Source of the DNA: Elioraea sp.
GTDB lineage: Bacteria > Pseudomonadota > Alphaproteobacteria > Acetobacterales > Acetobacteraceae
Assembly: GCF_022842375.1 (NCBI RefSeq)
Contig: NZ_JALHPR010000004.1
Span: 62,001-126,000, forward strand
Reading direction: 5' to 3'
DNA length: 64,000 nucleotides
The notes below the pieces were generated by a model. The model had not been told where the DNA came from and did not search any database. It saw nothing but the letters and a program-made list of their open reading frames with translations. A program made the position numbers and the translations under genes. The stretch's first letter is position 1. Each line of letters starts with the position of its first letter. Below, in pieces: positions 47,617-58,631 of the stretch.

Positions 47617-48006
47617 TCAATCACCGGGGCGGAACGCGTCCTCGAGCCAGTGCACAGCGCCATCGCCTGCGACGAACATCGCATCGAACCGCAGGCCATC
47701 GCCGAACCAGCCAGGCTCCTTCGCCATCAACGCTTCCGTTGCGGCGACAAGGCGCGTGCGCTGACGCGGGCTGATGGCGAACGCTGCCTCGGCTGCACCC
47801 GGCCGCGCCTTCACTTCAACGATGATGGTGAGATCGCCGTGCCTGGCCACGAGGTCGATCTCCCCCGCGCCGGTTCGCACGCGCCGGCCGAGCACGGCGA
47901 ACCCCGCGCGCACGAGCACCGCGGCGCATGTCGCCTCTGCCGCAAGGCCGCGCGCTTCTGCCGCGCGGCCGCGTCCCTGTCGCCTCGCATCCATCGCCCG
48001 CAGCAT
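47617..48006 (-). CDS. yraN: YraN family protein (UPF0102)
   Basis: A 129-residue protein of the restriction-endonuclease-like fold. The signatures are GRAAEARGLAAEATC at the start, GAGEIDLVARHGDLTIIVEVKARPG (the acidic and EVK nuclease-like residues), and a C-terminal RFDAMFVAGDG strand. Start at 48006 or the ATG at 47994, neither with a clear ribosome-binding site. It converges with yifB and is divergent from the first opgC gene with only 11 bases between starts. Function is unknown, though some members cut branched DNA. Confidence 0.9.
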   Translation of the reverse strand: MLRAMDARRQGRGRAAEARGLAAEATCAAVLVRAGFAVLGRRVRTGAGEIDLVARHGDLTIIVEVKARPGAAEAAFAISPRQRTRLVAATEALMAKEPGWFGDGLRFDAMFVAGDGAVHWLEDAFRPGD

Positions 48007-48017
48007 CGCATGTCGCC

Positions 48018-49148
48018 ATGACGTCGCCCATCGCGCTCACCCAGGGCGATTTCCTCGCCCGCCTCGCCGCACGCGGCACGGGCCGTGACCGGGCGATCGA
48101 CATCGCCCGCGGCATCGCGCTCGTGGCCATCCTCAACACGCATTTCTCGCTGATGGCGCGTGACATCGGCAGCCTCGGCGGGGTCCGCGTGCCGTTCCTC
48201 TCGGACGTGCAGTTCCCCGACTTCGCAGATTTCTTTGTGTTCCTGTCGGGCTATGTCTACGGCCTCGTCTATGGCGGCAGGATCGTGCGTGACGGGCTTG
48301 CCTCCGTCATCCGCCAGACGATCCGCCGCATGGGCCAGATCATGCGCGCGATGATCACCGCCACTGCCATCGCCGTCGCTTTGTCCTGGATCCTGATCAG
48401 TGACTCCGGCGCGCTGCGCAGGCTCGACGTCTGGCAGTTCCAGGCCAATGGCAGGCTCGCGCTGTACGACCTGCTCTCGTTCACCAGCGCGCCGCTGTTC
48501 ATCAACATCCTCTGCCTCTACGTGTTGCTGCTCATCGCCGCACCCTTCCTCGTGTGGGGTTTCCGGCGCCACCTCGCCGCGACCTTCGGCGTGAGCATCG
48601 TGGTGTGGCTCCTGGTGCAGGCAGGCCCTCTGGCGATCACCAGCACCTGGGCGGGGATGCACTCGTTCAATCCCTTCGCCTGGCAGCTGCTGTTCGCGAT
48701 GGGCATCTTCCTCGGCATGCAGCGCGGCTTCGACACGATCCTCGCCACGCTCTCGCGCCGCGCCACCCTCGGCCTCGCGCTCGCCTGCCTCGGCTTCTTC
48801 GTCGTGCGGATGGTGATGAAGCTCTCGCCCGAGGCCTATGCGGCCCTGACGCCGCTCTCGGGCAAGGCGGAGCTTGCAGCGGTGCGGATCGCCAACTTCA
48901 TCTGCCTCGCCCCGGTGTTCGTGCTGTTCGTGGGCTGGCTCGAGCGCGCGCTGCCGTTCCTAGCCGGCTGGCTCGCGCGGCTTGGCGCGCTCAGCCTCGA
49001 GATGTTCGCCGCGGGCGTGGTGCTGAGCCTCGTGATGGCGGCGGGCTTCCTCGCCCTCGGCGGCGGGGTGGCAGCCTATCTCGCGGTCCTGTCGGCCGGG
49101 CTTGCGGCCTATCTCTTCGGCGTGAAGCTGATGGAGCTCTTGAGCTAG
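48018..49148 (+). CDS. OpgC-domain membrane acyltransferase, first copy
   Basis: A 376-residue inner-membrane protein with about ten helices. Typical OpgC/acyltransferase features are RAIDIARGIALVAILNTHFS in helix one and FADFFVFLSGYVYGLVYGG in helix two, where the FVFLSGYV block marks the family. OpgC adds succinyl groups to osmoregulated periplasmic glucans. The start at 48018 is the ATG nearest to the family N-terminus. A close paralogue follows 240 bases downstream with the same block order, so this is a tandem duplication. Confidence 0.85.
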   Translation: MTSPIALTQGDFLARLAARGTGRDRAIDIARGIALVAILNTHFSLMARDIGSLGGVRVPFLSDVQFPDFADFFVFLSGYVYGLVYGGRIVRDGLASVIRQTIRRMGQIMRAMITATAIAVALSWILISDSGALRRLDVWQFQANGRLALYDLLSFTSAPLFINILCLYVLLLIAAPFLVWGFRRHLAATFGVSIVVWLLVQAGPLAITSTWAGMHSFNPFAWQLLFAMGIFLGMQRGFDTILATLSRRATLGLALACLGFFVVRMVMKLSPEAYAALTPLSGKAELAAVRIANFICLAPVFVLFVGWLERALPFLAGWLARLGALSLEMFAAGVVLSLVMAAGFLALGGGVAAYLAVLSAGLAAYLFGVKLMELLS

Positions 49149-49388
49149 AGCAATATCCGCTCGCAATAATTCGCCAACTGCTCGCAAGTGGATGAAATAG
49201 CTCGCCAAACATTAGCTTGCTCATGAGCTGATATTTCGTCTCATGAACTTGCCCTAACCGTCGGCATATAAGCAATAATACCTAGGAATGGCGAATTAGC
49301 CATGCTGCGTCACACGGTAATATCATCCCGCTCTGCACCGGGCATGATTACTGTGACGTATTGGCCAATTTTATACCGGTCTTGTACC
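49149..49388. other. AT-rich spacer between the two opgC genes
   Basis: A 240-base non-coding stretch with GC near 45% by eye, far below its surroundings. It contains the perfect palindrome GCTCATGAGC, and an imperfect inverted repeat whose arms lie at about 49311-49330 and 49338-49355 (GTAATATCATCCCG against CGGGCATGATTAC). TTTTATACC and TTGGCCAA lie close to the next start. It probably holds the promoter and an operator or attenuator for the second opgC gene. No small gene was found in it. Confidence 0.6.
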
Positions 49389-50540
49389 ATGATCACCGAT
49401 GAAGGCCGAGCGCTCGCTCCGATCGTGTTTCGCCAACCCGCGTTCCTGGAGCGATGCGCAAGCCGCCCGATGCGCCGCGACAGCGCGATCGACATCGCCC
49501 GCGGCATCGCATTGCTGCTGATCCTGCATCCCCACTTCTCGCAGGTCGCGGCTGCCCTCGGCACGCTCGGCGGGTTTCGCGCCCCCTACCTGTCGGACCT
49601 GCAATTCTGTGACCCGGCGGATTTCTTCGTGTTCCTGTCGGGGTACGTATACGGGCTCGTCTACGGGCATCGTGCCGTTCGCGACGGGTACGCATCCGTG
49701 ATCCGCCAGACGCTGCGGCGCATGGCCCAGATCTTCCGCGCGATGGTGTTCACGATCGCCCTCTGCGCCGCGCTCTCATGGCTGCTGATCGATGACCCGC
49801 GCGTCCTGCGCACGCTCGATCTCCTGGTTTTCGAGGAGAATGGCCGAAAGGCGCTCGCGGACCTCGTCCTGCTCGTGCACTCGGCCCTCTTCATCAACAT
49901 CCTCGCCCTCTACCTGCTCCTCCTTGCCACGGCCCCCGTCATGCTGTGGGGCTTCCGCCGCAGCGTCGCCGCGACGGGTGCGGCGTCATTCGCCGTCTGG
50001 CTCGCGGTCCAGGCCGGCCCGCTGGCGATGACGAGCACCTGGGCAGGGATGCACAGCTTCAATCCGTTCGGCTGGCAGGCGCTGTTCGCGATGGGCGTGT
50101 TCCTCGGCATGCAGCGCGGCTTCGACACGATCATCGCGTCGCTCAGCCGCAGCCAAGCTTGGCTGCTCGCGGCTGCATGCGTCTCGTTCTTCGCGCTGCG
50201 CACGGGCATCCGCGTCTCGCCCGCTCTCGCCGGGTGGGTTCTGCCGCTTGCCAACAAGGCCGCCTTTGGCCCGCTCCGGCTCGCCAACTTCATTTGCCTG
50301 GTGCCCCTGTTCATCCTCGCCGTCGCGTGGCTGGAACGCGCCATTCCCTGGCTCGCCGACCTGCTTGCGCGCTCGGGCGCGCTCAGCCTCGAGATGTTCT
50401 GCGTCGGCGTCGTGATGACGCTGCTGATGGGAACCGCCTTCCTCGCCCTCGGGGGCGGGGTCGTTGCCTATGTGCTGGTGCTGGCCGCAGGGCTGATACT
50501 GTACGTGGCGAGCGTCAGGGCCCTGGAAGTCGTCAGCTAG
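49389..50540 (+). CDS. OpgC-domain membrane acyltransferase, second copy
   Basis: A 383-residue paralogue of the preceding gene with about ten helices. Shared blocks include SAIDIARGIALLLILHPHFSQ, ADFFVFLSGYVYGLVYG, MTSTWAGMHSFNPF and FLGMQRGFDTI, in the same order, with the Asp and His of helix one kept. The N-terminus differs and is six to seven residues longer. ATG at 49389 has a weak ribosome-binding site. Its TAG shares CTAG with the stop of the convergent chrA gene. Likely acylates a periplasmic or surface glycan; the donor is not known. Confidence 0.83.
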   Translation: MITDEGRALAPIVFRQPAFLERCASRPMRRDSAIDIARGIALLLILHPHFSQVAAALGTLGGFRAPYLSDLQFCDPADFFVFLSGYVYGLVYGHRAVRDGYASVIRQTLRRMAQIFRAMVFTIALCAALSWLLIDDPRVLRTLDLLVFEENGRKALADLVLLVHSALFINILALYLLLLATAPVMLWGFRRSVAATGAASFAVWLAVQAGPLAMTSTWAGMHSFNPFGWQALFAMGVFLGMQRGFDTIIASLSRSQAWLLAAACVSFFALRTGIRVSPALAGWVLPLANKAAFGPLRLANFICLVPLFILAVAWLERAIPWLADLLARSGALSLEMFCVGVVMTLLMGTAFLALGGGVVAYVLVLAAGLILYVASVRALEVVS

Positions 50541-51883
50541 AACACCGCCCGCAGCGCGAGCCCCGCCAGCGCGCTTGCCCCCAGCGTGCGGACGATGCCC
50601 TGCTTCAGCGCAAACAGAAGCGCGGCAGCAAACAGCGCGAGCACGAGGGCCGCTGGATCGACGCTCGCCGGCACGGGAAGGTCGAGCGTGACGGGCCCGA
50701 ACGTGACGACGGCCAGTTCGCTGAACAGCACGCGAAGCCCGAACCAGAGGGCGAGGTTCGCGATCACGCCCACCACCGACGCGGTGACGGCGGCGAGCGC
50801 CCCAGCCAGCTTGCGCGCACCATGCAGCCGCTCGACGAAGGGGGCGCCGAGGAAAATCCACGCAAAGCACGGCGCAAACGTGACCAGCAGCGTCAGCCCC
50901 GCGCCGAGCATTCCGGCGGCGAGCCCGCCCTCGGCGAACCCGGCGAGGAAGCCGACGAACTGCAGCACGAGGATCAGCGGCCCGGGCGTCGTCTCGGCCA
51001 GGCCCAGCCCGGCCAGCATGTCGGCCGCCGTCAGCCAGCCTTGGCGTTCGACTGCCTCCTGCGCGACATAGGCGAGCACCGCGTAGGCGCCGCCGAAGGT
51101 CACGACCGCCATCTTCGAGAAGAACAGTGCGATCTGCGCCCACACGCCGGGGGCATCAATCGCGACGAGCAGCACCACCGGCACGAGCCACACGGCGATG
51201 GCGACGAGCCCCGCCTGCCGTGCCGCCGCCGTCAGCCGCCCGATCCGGCCCGGATCGGCCTCGAGCAGCGCGTCGAGCAGCGCCGGCCGGTCGCCGTTCG
51301 CAGCACCGTGGCCGCCGGCAGAGAAATGCCCCGGCGCGAGATAGCCCACCAGCGCGGCAGCGAGCACGACGACCGGGAACGGCACCGAGAACGCGAAGAG
51401 GGCGACGAACGCCAGCACCGCGAGTACCACCGCCGCGCGCCCCTTCAGCGCGCGCCGCGCCACCCTGATCAGCGCCTCGACGACGACGACGAGCACCGCG
51501 CATTTCAGGCCGAAGAACAGCGCCGCGACGAGCGGCACGTCGCCCGCCACCGCGTAGATGCTCGAGAGCACGAGCATGACGAGCGCACCGGGGAGGATGA
51601 ACAGCAGCCCCGCCGCGAGCCCGCCGCGCACGCCATGCATCAGCCAGCCGAGATAGGTGGCGAGTTGCTGCGCCTCGGGCCCCGGCAGCAGCATGCAGAA
51701 GTTGAGCGCATGCAGGAAACGCCGCTCCGACACCCAGGCGCGCTGGTCCACCACCTCGCGGTGCATCAGCGCGATCTGCGCCGCAGGCCCGCCGAAGGAC
51801 AGGCAGCCGATGCGGAACCACACCGCGAGCGCCTCGCGCAGCGTCGGGAAGGCGCGTGCGGCCGTCAGCGTCGCATCGTTCAT
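50537..51883 (-). CDS. chrA: chromate transporter ChrA
   Basis: A 448-residue, two-repeat (long-chain) CHR transporter with about ten to twelve helices, exporting chromate. The repeat signatures are FRIGCLSFGGPAAQIALMHRE with LLPGPEAQQLATYLGW in the first half, and FSKMAVVTFGGAYAVLAYVAQ with ETTPGPLILVLQFVGF in the second. The ATG at 51883 overlaps the chrB stop (ATGA), so both are one operon. Its stop shares CTAG with the opgC copy. Confidence 0.95.
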   Translation of the reverse strand: MNDATLTAARAFPTLREALAVWFRIGCLSFGGPAAQIALMHREVVDQRAWVSERRFLHALNFCMLLPGPEAQQLATYLGWLMHGVRGGLAAGLLFILPGALVMLVLSSIYAVAGDVPLVAALFFGLKCAVLVVVVEALIRVARRALKGRAAVVLAVLAFVALFAFSVPFPVVVLAAALVGYLAPGHFSAGGHGAANGDRPALLDALLEADPGRIGRLTAAARQAGLVAIAVWLVPVVLLVAIDAPGVWAQIALFFSKMAVVTFGGAYAVLAYVAQEAVERQGWLTAADMLAGLGLAETTPGPLILVLQFVGFLAGFAEGGLAAGMLGAGLTLLVTFAPCFAWIFLGAPFVERLHGARKLAGALAAVTASVVGVIANLALWFGLRVLFSELAVVTFGPVTLDLPVPASVDPAALVLALFAAALLFALKQGIVRTLGASALAGLALRAVF

Positions 51884-52707
51884 GTCCGGTCCACCCTCGG
51901 CGGCCAGCGGTGCTGCTCACCCTGGCAGTCGCGGCACCAGAGGTAGAGCGCGTCGTACATCACCATGCCGTGGCGGAGTGCGGCCGCATCGTCATCGGCC
52001 AGGAGCGCGGAAAGGCCAAGCGACAGCGCGAGAAGGCCAGGTCCGGCGGCATTGAGTTCAGGTCTCCCGGTATCGACGCCGCGCACGACCCCGGCGAGCA
52101 GGGCCATCGCCGGATCGTCAGGCCGGTGGCGCGCGACGAACGCATCGAAGCTGCACCGCTCGCCCTCATGCGTATAGGGCGCGCCGGGAATGTCGAATTC
52201 CGTGGCAGCCGTCTCAGCCGCGATGCGAGCGACATCGGGCGACGGCACATAGACGATCCGCGCATCGGGGTCGATGAAGCGGCGGATGAACCAGGGGCAG
52301 GCGATGCGGTCGATCTTAGGCCGCGCGCGCGTCACGAACACGCGCGGGCGGCCCGGCTTGGGCGCGAGCGGGAAGCCGAGCGCCTCCCACTCGGCGATGC
52401 CGCCAGCGAGGTGGAACGCGGCAAACCCGCTCCGCCCCAGCGCGGTGGCAACACCCTGTGACACGCCGTGGCCCCACACGCAGGCGGCGATCACGGCGCG
52501 ATGCGGGTCGAGCGTGCCGATCCATGACGTGACCGCCTCAGCGTCGCGCCGGATCGCGCCAGGGAGCGAGGTGGTGGCTGCCGCGAACACCGGCCCGCGG
52601 CGGACATCGAGGAGCTGCGGCCCGGGGAAGCTGGATGCGAGCGCGAGCGCACGCTCAGCCGTGATCGGCACCGAAAGCTGCGTCGTGACCGTTTGGTCGG
52701 CGTCCAT
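51880..52707 (-). CDS. chrB: rhodanese/ChrB-domain protein of chromate resistance
   Basis: A 275-residue protein. The N-terminal rhodanese domain (about 25-115) has AACVWGHGVSQGVATALG, with Cys in the active-site position, and LAGGIAEWEALGFPL. A C-terminal ChrB domain has ARPKIDRIACPWFIRRFIDPDARIVYVP and HEGERCSFDAF. It is the short rhodanese-fused form and not the classic ChrB regulator. ATG at 52707 with AGGAGA upstream; the frame runs on but has no family support. It is upstream of and overlaps chrA, so it likely supports chromate tolerance or sensing. Confidence 0.88.
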   Translation of the reverse strand: MDADQTVTTQLSVPITAERALALASSFPGPQLLDVRRGPVFAAATTSLPGAIRRDAEAVTSWIGTLDPHRAVIAACVWGHGVSQGVATALGRSGFAAFHLAGGIAEWEALGFPLAPKPGRPRVFVTRARPKIDRIACPWFIRRFIDPDARIVYVPSPDVARIAAETAATEFDIPGAPYTHEGERCSFDAFVARHRPDDPAMALLAGVVRGVDTGRPELNAAGPGLLALSLGLSALLADDDAAALRHGMVMYDALYLWCRDCQGEQHRWPPRVDRT

Positions 52708-52826
52708 GAGCGTCTCCTGTCGTCCGGCGAGGCCGGAGCGGAAACGCAGGCTTGGACGCGTGGCGTCTGACGGCGCGCCCGCGACAGGCGCCGTAGGGAG
52801 CACGGTCGCAGACGCGGCTCGGTGCG

Positions 52827-54038
52827 TCAACGGTTGCCAGCGAGGGCCAATCGTGCCGGAACCGCATCGATCACCGCCTCCTCCGCATTGGCGAAGGCGA
52901 GCCTGAGATGCCGCTCCTGCCCCGGACCGAAGAAGGGGCCGGGCAGGACGAGCAGGCCGCGCGCGGCGGCGAGGTGTTCTGCCACCACCAGCGCATCGGG
53001 CGCAGCATCGGGCAGGCGGAGATAGGCGAAGTAGCCGCCGAGCGCATCGATGCGCCAATCGGGTGCCGTGGCGAGCGCGCGGGCGAACGCCTCTGCCCTG
53101 CCGGCCATGATCGCGCGGTTGCCGATGCGCCAGTCCCGCAGGCCCTCGATCGCCCAGGCAAGGGCCGCCTGCGCATGCCGTGGCGCGCAGATCTGCAGCG
53201 TGTCGACCGCCTTGGCGAACTCGCCCATGAAGCGCTCTCCGGCGGCAACCGCGCCGACACGGTGGCCAGGGACGCAATAGGCCTTCGAGAAGGAGTAAAG
53301 GTGAATGACCGTGTCGCGCCATGCAGGATCAGAGAAGAGCGCGTGCGGCGGTGCATGGCCTGGCAGGAAATCCCGATAGGTCTCATCGACCACGAGCCAG
53401 AGGCCGCGCGCGCGGGCAAGGGCCGCGAAGCGCGCGATCGTCTCCGGCGGATACACCGCGCCCGTCGGGTTGTTCGGGGTGACGAGGACGATCGCCCGCA
53501 CGCCCGGGTGCAGCAGTGCCGCGGCGCGGTCGGGGTCGGGGATGAAGCCGTCCTCCGCCAGGCAGGGCAGCGGCACGGCTGCGACGCCGCGGAGCGACAG
53601 CGCCATGCGGTGGTTGAAGTACCAGGGGGCGGGCAGCATCACCGCATCGCCAGGTGCGGCGATGGTGGCCATCGTCATCGCGAAGGCGAGGTTGCAGCCG
53701 GCCGTGATCGCGACATCGCCAGGCCCGATCGCCGCCTCGTAGGTCGTGGCGATGTCGGCCGCGAGCGCCTCGCGCAAGACCCCGTCGCCAAGGATCGGTC
53801 CATAGCCTGACGCGGCGCGGGAGCCCGCAGCCTCCGCCAGGCGTGCGAGCAGCGCTGGCGGCGGCGGATAGCCGGGCACGGCCTGCGTCATGTCGATCGC
53901 GGGGCCAGCGCGGCCGTCGTATCTCGCGGCCCAGGCGCGCGCGGCGGGGATGGGCGGCGCATCGGTCGCGGCGACGGTCGCCGCGGGGGGCGGCAGGAGG
54001 GTGTCGGGGCGGGCGGGCGGGGGTGCGTCGGTCGGCAT
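52827..54038 (-). CDS. class I/II PLP-dependent aminotransferase
   Basis: A 403-residue fold-type I aminotransferase. The PLP lysine is K252 in SFSKAYCVPGHRVG. VTPNNPTGAVYP (substrate/PLP contact) and VDETYRDFLPG are typical, with a Pro- and Ala-rich N-terminal extension of about 35 residues. It belongs to the aspartate-aminotransferase-like set; the substrate cannot be assigned. It is divergent from glpD by 117 bases. Confidence 0.9.
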   Translation of the reverse strand: MPTDAPPPARPDTLLPPPAATVAATDAPPIPAARAWAARYDGRAGPAIDMTQAVPGYPPPPALLARLAEAAGSRAASGYGPILGDGVLREALAADIATTYEAAIGPGDVAITAGCNLAFAMTMATIAAPGDAVMLPAPWYFNHRMALSLRGVAAVPLPCLAEDGFIPDPDRAAALLHPGVRAIVLVTPNNPTGAVYPPETIARFAALARARGLWLVVDETYRDFLPGHAPPHALFSDPAWRDTVIHLYSFSKAYCVPGHRVGAVAAGERFMGEFAKAVDTLQICAPRHAQAALAWAIEGLRDWRIGNRAIMAGRAEAFARALATAPDWRIDALGGYFAYLRLPDAAPDALVVAEHLAAARGLLVLPGPFFGPGQERHLRLAFANAEEAVIDAVPARLALAGNR

Positions 54039-54155
54039 GGCCGCACTCTGTCATTGCGCCCCTCCATGGTCCATCGGGGCTGATCCATCCGGGGCCTGGA
54101 CGGTCACGGCCCCGCGGCCGTAGCGTCCGGCTTCAGCGGCGAAGAAGGAAAACGC

Positions 54156-55669
54156 GTGGCACAGGATGGGATGGTCGATCTCGCGATCATCGGCGGCGGC
54201 ATCAACGGCGCGGGCATCGCGCGCGATGCCGCGGGGCGTGGCCTCTCCGTCCACCTCGTCGAGCAGGGCGATCTTGGCGGCGCGACCTCGGCCGCCTCGA
54301 CCAAGCTGATCCACGGTGGCCTGCGCTATCTGGAGCACTGGGCCTTCCGCCTGGTGCGCGAGGCGCTGGAGGAGCGCGAGGTGCTGTGGGGGATCGCGCC
54401 GCACATCGTCTGGCCGCTGCGCTTCGTGCTGCCGCACCATGATGGGTTGAGGCCTGCGTGGATGCTGCGCCTCGGCCTGTTCATCTATGACCATCTCGGC
54501 GGGCGCACGGCCCTTCCCGGCACGCGAAGCCTCGACCTCGCGCGCGATGCCGCCGGCACACCGCTCGCCGCGCGGTTCCGGCGTGGGTTCGAGTATTCCG
54601 ATTGCTGGGTCGAGGATAGCAGGCTCGTGGTGCTGAACGCGCGCGATGCCGCCTCACACGGGGCGGTGATCGAGACGCGCACGCGCTGCCTCTCCGCCGT
54701 GCGGGAGGAAGGCGCGTGGACGCTGACGCTTGCCGACGCAGATGGCACGAATTGCCGCACGTTCCGCGCCCGCGCGCTCGTCAACGCAGCCGGACCCTGG
54801 GTGTCGTCCGTGCTCGGCGGCGTCATGGGGGCGAATGCACCGGCCGCCGTCAGGCTCGTGCAGGGAAGCCACATCGTCGTCCCCCGCCTGTTCGCGCATG
54901 ACCGTTGCTACATCCTGCAGAACACCGACAAGCGCATCGTCTTCGCCATTCCCTACGAGACCGACTTCACCCTGATCGGCACGACCGACCGTGACTGGCA
55001 GGGAGACCCGGCGTCGGTCGCGGCAAGCGAAAGCGAGATCGCCTATCTCTGCGACGCGGTCAGCGCGTACCTGAAACAGGCTGTCACCCCGGAAGATGTG
55101 GTGTGGACCTATTCCGGCGTCCGCCCCCTCTATGATGACGGTGCCTCCGCCGCACAGGAAGCGACGCGCGACTACGTCCTCGCGCTCGACGCACCCACGG
55201 GGCAGCCACCGGCGCTCTCCGTGTTCGGCGGCAAGATCACCACCTACCGGCGCCTGGCGGAAGCCGCGCTCGCCAAGCTCGGCGACCATCTGCCGCAGCG
55301 CACGGGCAAGCCGGTGGGCTGGACAGGCAGCGCGGCGCTGCCGGGCGGCGATTTCCCGCGCGACGGGTTCGATGCGCTGGTGGACCGGATTGCCGCCGCG
55401 CGGCCCTGGCTCCCCCACCCTCTCGCGCGGCGCCTCGCCCGCGCCTATGGCACGGGGGCTGAGGCGCTGCTCGCCGGTTCTGCGACGATGGCCGATCTCG
55501 GCCGCGACTTCGGCGCTGGCCTGACGGAGGCGGAGTTGGCGTATCTTTCACGCAACGAGTGGGCGCGCACCGGCGATGACGTGCTGTGGCGCCGATCCAA
55601 GCTCGGGCTTCGCCTGACCGAGACACAGCGCGCGGCGGTGGCCGCGGCGATGCACGAGCGGGTCGCGGC

Positions 55670-55673
<4 letters not shown>
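54156..55673 (+). CDS. glpD: glycerol-3-phosphate dehydrogenase (quinone-linked)
   Basis: A 505-residue membrane-associated FAD enzyme oxidising glycerol-3-phosphate to dihydroxyacetone phosphate and feeding quinone. The FAD motif [19 protein letters not shown] starts near residue 11, followed by [17 protein letters not shown], a GlpD hallmark. A C-terminal FAD block reads [17 protein letters not shown]. Start is GTG at 54156 with GAAGGA upstream. It overlaps glpK (ATGA), so both are co-translated. No glpF or glpR lies in the window. Confidence 0.96.
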
Positions 55674-57163
<1,490 letters not shown>

Positions 57164-57341
57164 TCGCTGCCCCGGCCGGCCTGCACGCATTCCGTGCCGA
57201 GCCGCTGTTTTTTCGCTTGAGAAGGGCAATTCCCCGCGCGCACACTTTGCGCGGCCGTATCGTCGGCCGACCAAACAACACCGTGGCGGCCGCCTCACGC
57301 TCAAAACGACGGGGCCGAACCGCGTGGGGAGGACCATCCTG

Positions 57342-58631
57342 ATGCGAACGATGCTTCTTGCGTCCGCCATGGCGCTCGGCTTCGGCGCCCTTGCAATCAC
57401 CCAGGGCGCCATCGCCCAGCAGGCACCGACCGATGCGCAGGCCCTGCAGCGCATGCAGAACTTCCAGACGACCGGCCAGTCCCTCGACATGGAGCTGGTG
57501 CCGCAGACAGGCCGCCGCGCCGACCAGATCCGCCGCAACCTCCAGCGCATCCGCCTGCCCCAGGGCTTCCAGATCGAGCTCTATGCCGTGGTGCCCGATG
57601 CGCGGCACATGGCGGTCTCGCGCAACAACGCCAACGTCTTCGTCGGCACGCGGAAGTCGCAGATGTGGGTCGTGGTCGACCGCGACAAGGACCGTATCGC
57701 CGACGAGGTGAAGCGCTTCGCACCCGCCGTGCGCTTCACCCAGCCCAACCCCTGCTACAGCCCCGACGGGTTCCTCTACGTCGTCGAGCACAACAGGGTG
57801 CTGGTGTTCCCTGCAGCCGAGTTCTTCTTCGAGGGGCCGGACGTCGCGGTCGCCACGGTCGTGGAACAGGGCAAGCTGATCCCGCCCGCGGAGGAGAGCT
57901 TCAACCACGGCCACCGCGTCTGCCGCATCGGGCCTGACAACAAGCTCTACGTCTCGCTCGGCCAGCCGTTCAACGTCGCCCCGGCCGCAAAGCTTGAGCT
58001 CTACAACCAGGTCGGCATCGGCGGCGTGATCAGGATGGACCGCGACGGCTCCAATCGCGAGGTCTATGCACGCGGCATCCGCAACAGCGTCGGCATCGCC
58101 TTCAACCCGCGCACGCGCGAGCTCTGGTTCACCGACAACCAGGTCGACGGCATGGGCGACGATACGCCGCCAGGCGAGATCAACCGCGCGACGGGGCCGG
58201 GCCTGCATTTCGGCCACCCGTATTTCGGCGGCGGCCGCGTGCGCACCGTCGAGTTCAAAGACGTTCCAGATGCGCAACTTCCGCGCGTGACGCACCCCGA
58301 GGCCGAGATGGTCGCGCATGCGGCCGACCTCGGGCTTCACTTCTACACCGGCACGCAGTTCCCCGAGCGCTTCCGCGGCGGGCTGTTCAGTGCCCAGCGC
58401 GGCAGCTGGAACCGCACCACGCCGGTGGGCGCCCGCGTGATGTTCACGCCGATGAAGCCCGACGGTAGCGGCATGGCCGGCGAGCCGGAAGTGTTCGCCG
58501 CGGGTTGGCTCGATGACGAGACGGGCGAGTACTACGGCCGCATCGTCGATGTCGCGCAGCTGCCAGATGGCAGCCTGCTCGTCAGCGACGACACGGCCGG
58601 CGCGATCTACCGGATCTCGTACCGCCGGTGA
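57342..58631 (+). CDS. PQQ-dependent sugar dehydrogenase (sorbosone-type)
   Basis: A 429-residue exported six-bladed propeller. A Sec signal (MRTMLLASAMALGFGAL, cleavage near AIAQQ) is followed by RIRLPQGFQIELYAVVPDARHMAVS and then GPGLHFGHPYFGGG, with FNHGHRVCRIGPDNKLYVSLG, the layout of sorbosone/soluble glucose dehydrogenase-type enzymes. The ATG at 57342 has GGGAGGA eight bases upstream. The next gene, a cytochrome c, overlaps its stop, so electrons probably pass from PQQ to that cytochrome. The sugar or alcohol substrate is unknown. Confidence 0.85.
   Translation: MRTMLLASAMALGFGALAITQGAIAQQAPTDAQALQRMQNFQTTGQSLDMELVPQTGRRADQIRRNLQRIRLPQGFQIELYAVVPDARHMAVSRNNANVFVGTRKSQMWVVVDRDKDRIADEVKRFAPAVRFTQPNPCYSPDGFLYVVEHNRVLVFPAAEFFFEGPDVAVATVVEQGKLIPPAEESFNHGHRVCRIGPDNKLYVSLGQPFNVAPAAKLELYNQVGIGGVIRMDRDGSNREVYARGIRNSVGIAFNPRTRELWFTDNQVDGMGDDTPPGEINRATGPGLHFGHPYFGGGRVRTVEFKDVPDAQLPRVTHPEAEMVAHAADLGLHFYTGTQFPERFRGGLFSAQRGSWNRTTPVGARVMFTPMKPDGSGMAGEPEVFAAGWLDDETGEYYGRIVDVAQLPDGSLLVSDDTAGAIYRISYRR

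Noticed and set aside
45080-47620. An 846-codon minus-strand frame opposite the deacetylase and yifB
   Set aside because: Shadow of conserved plus-strand genes; no family motif and low-complexity composition.
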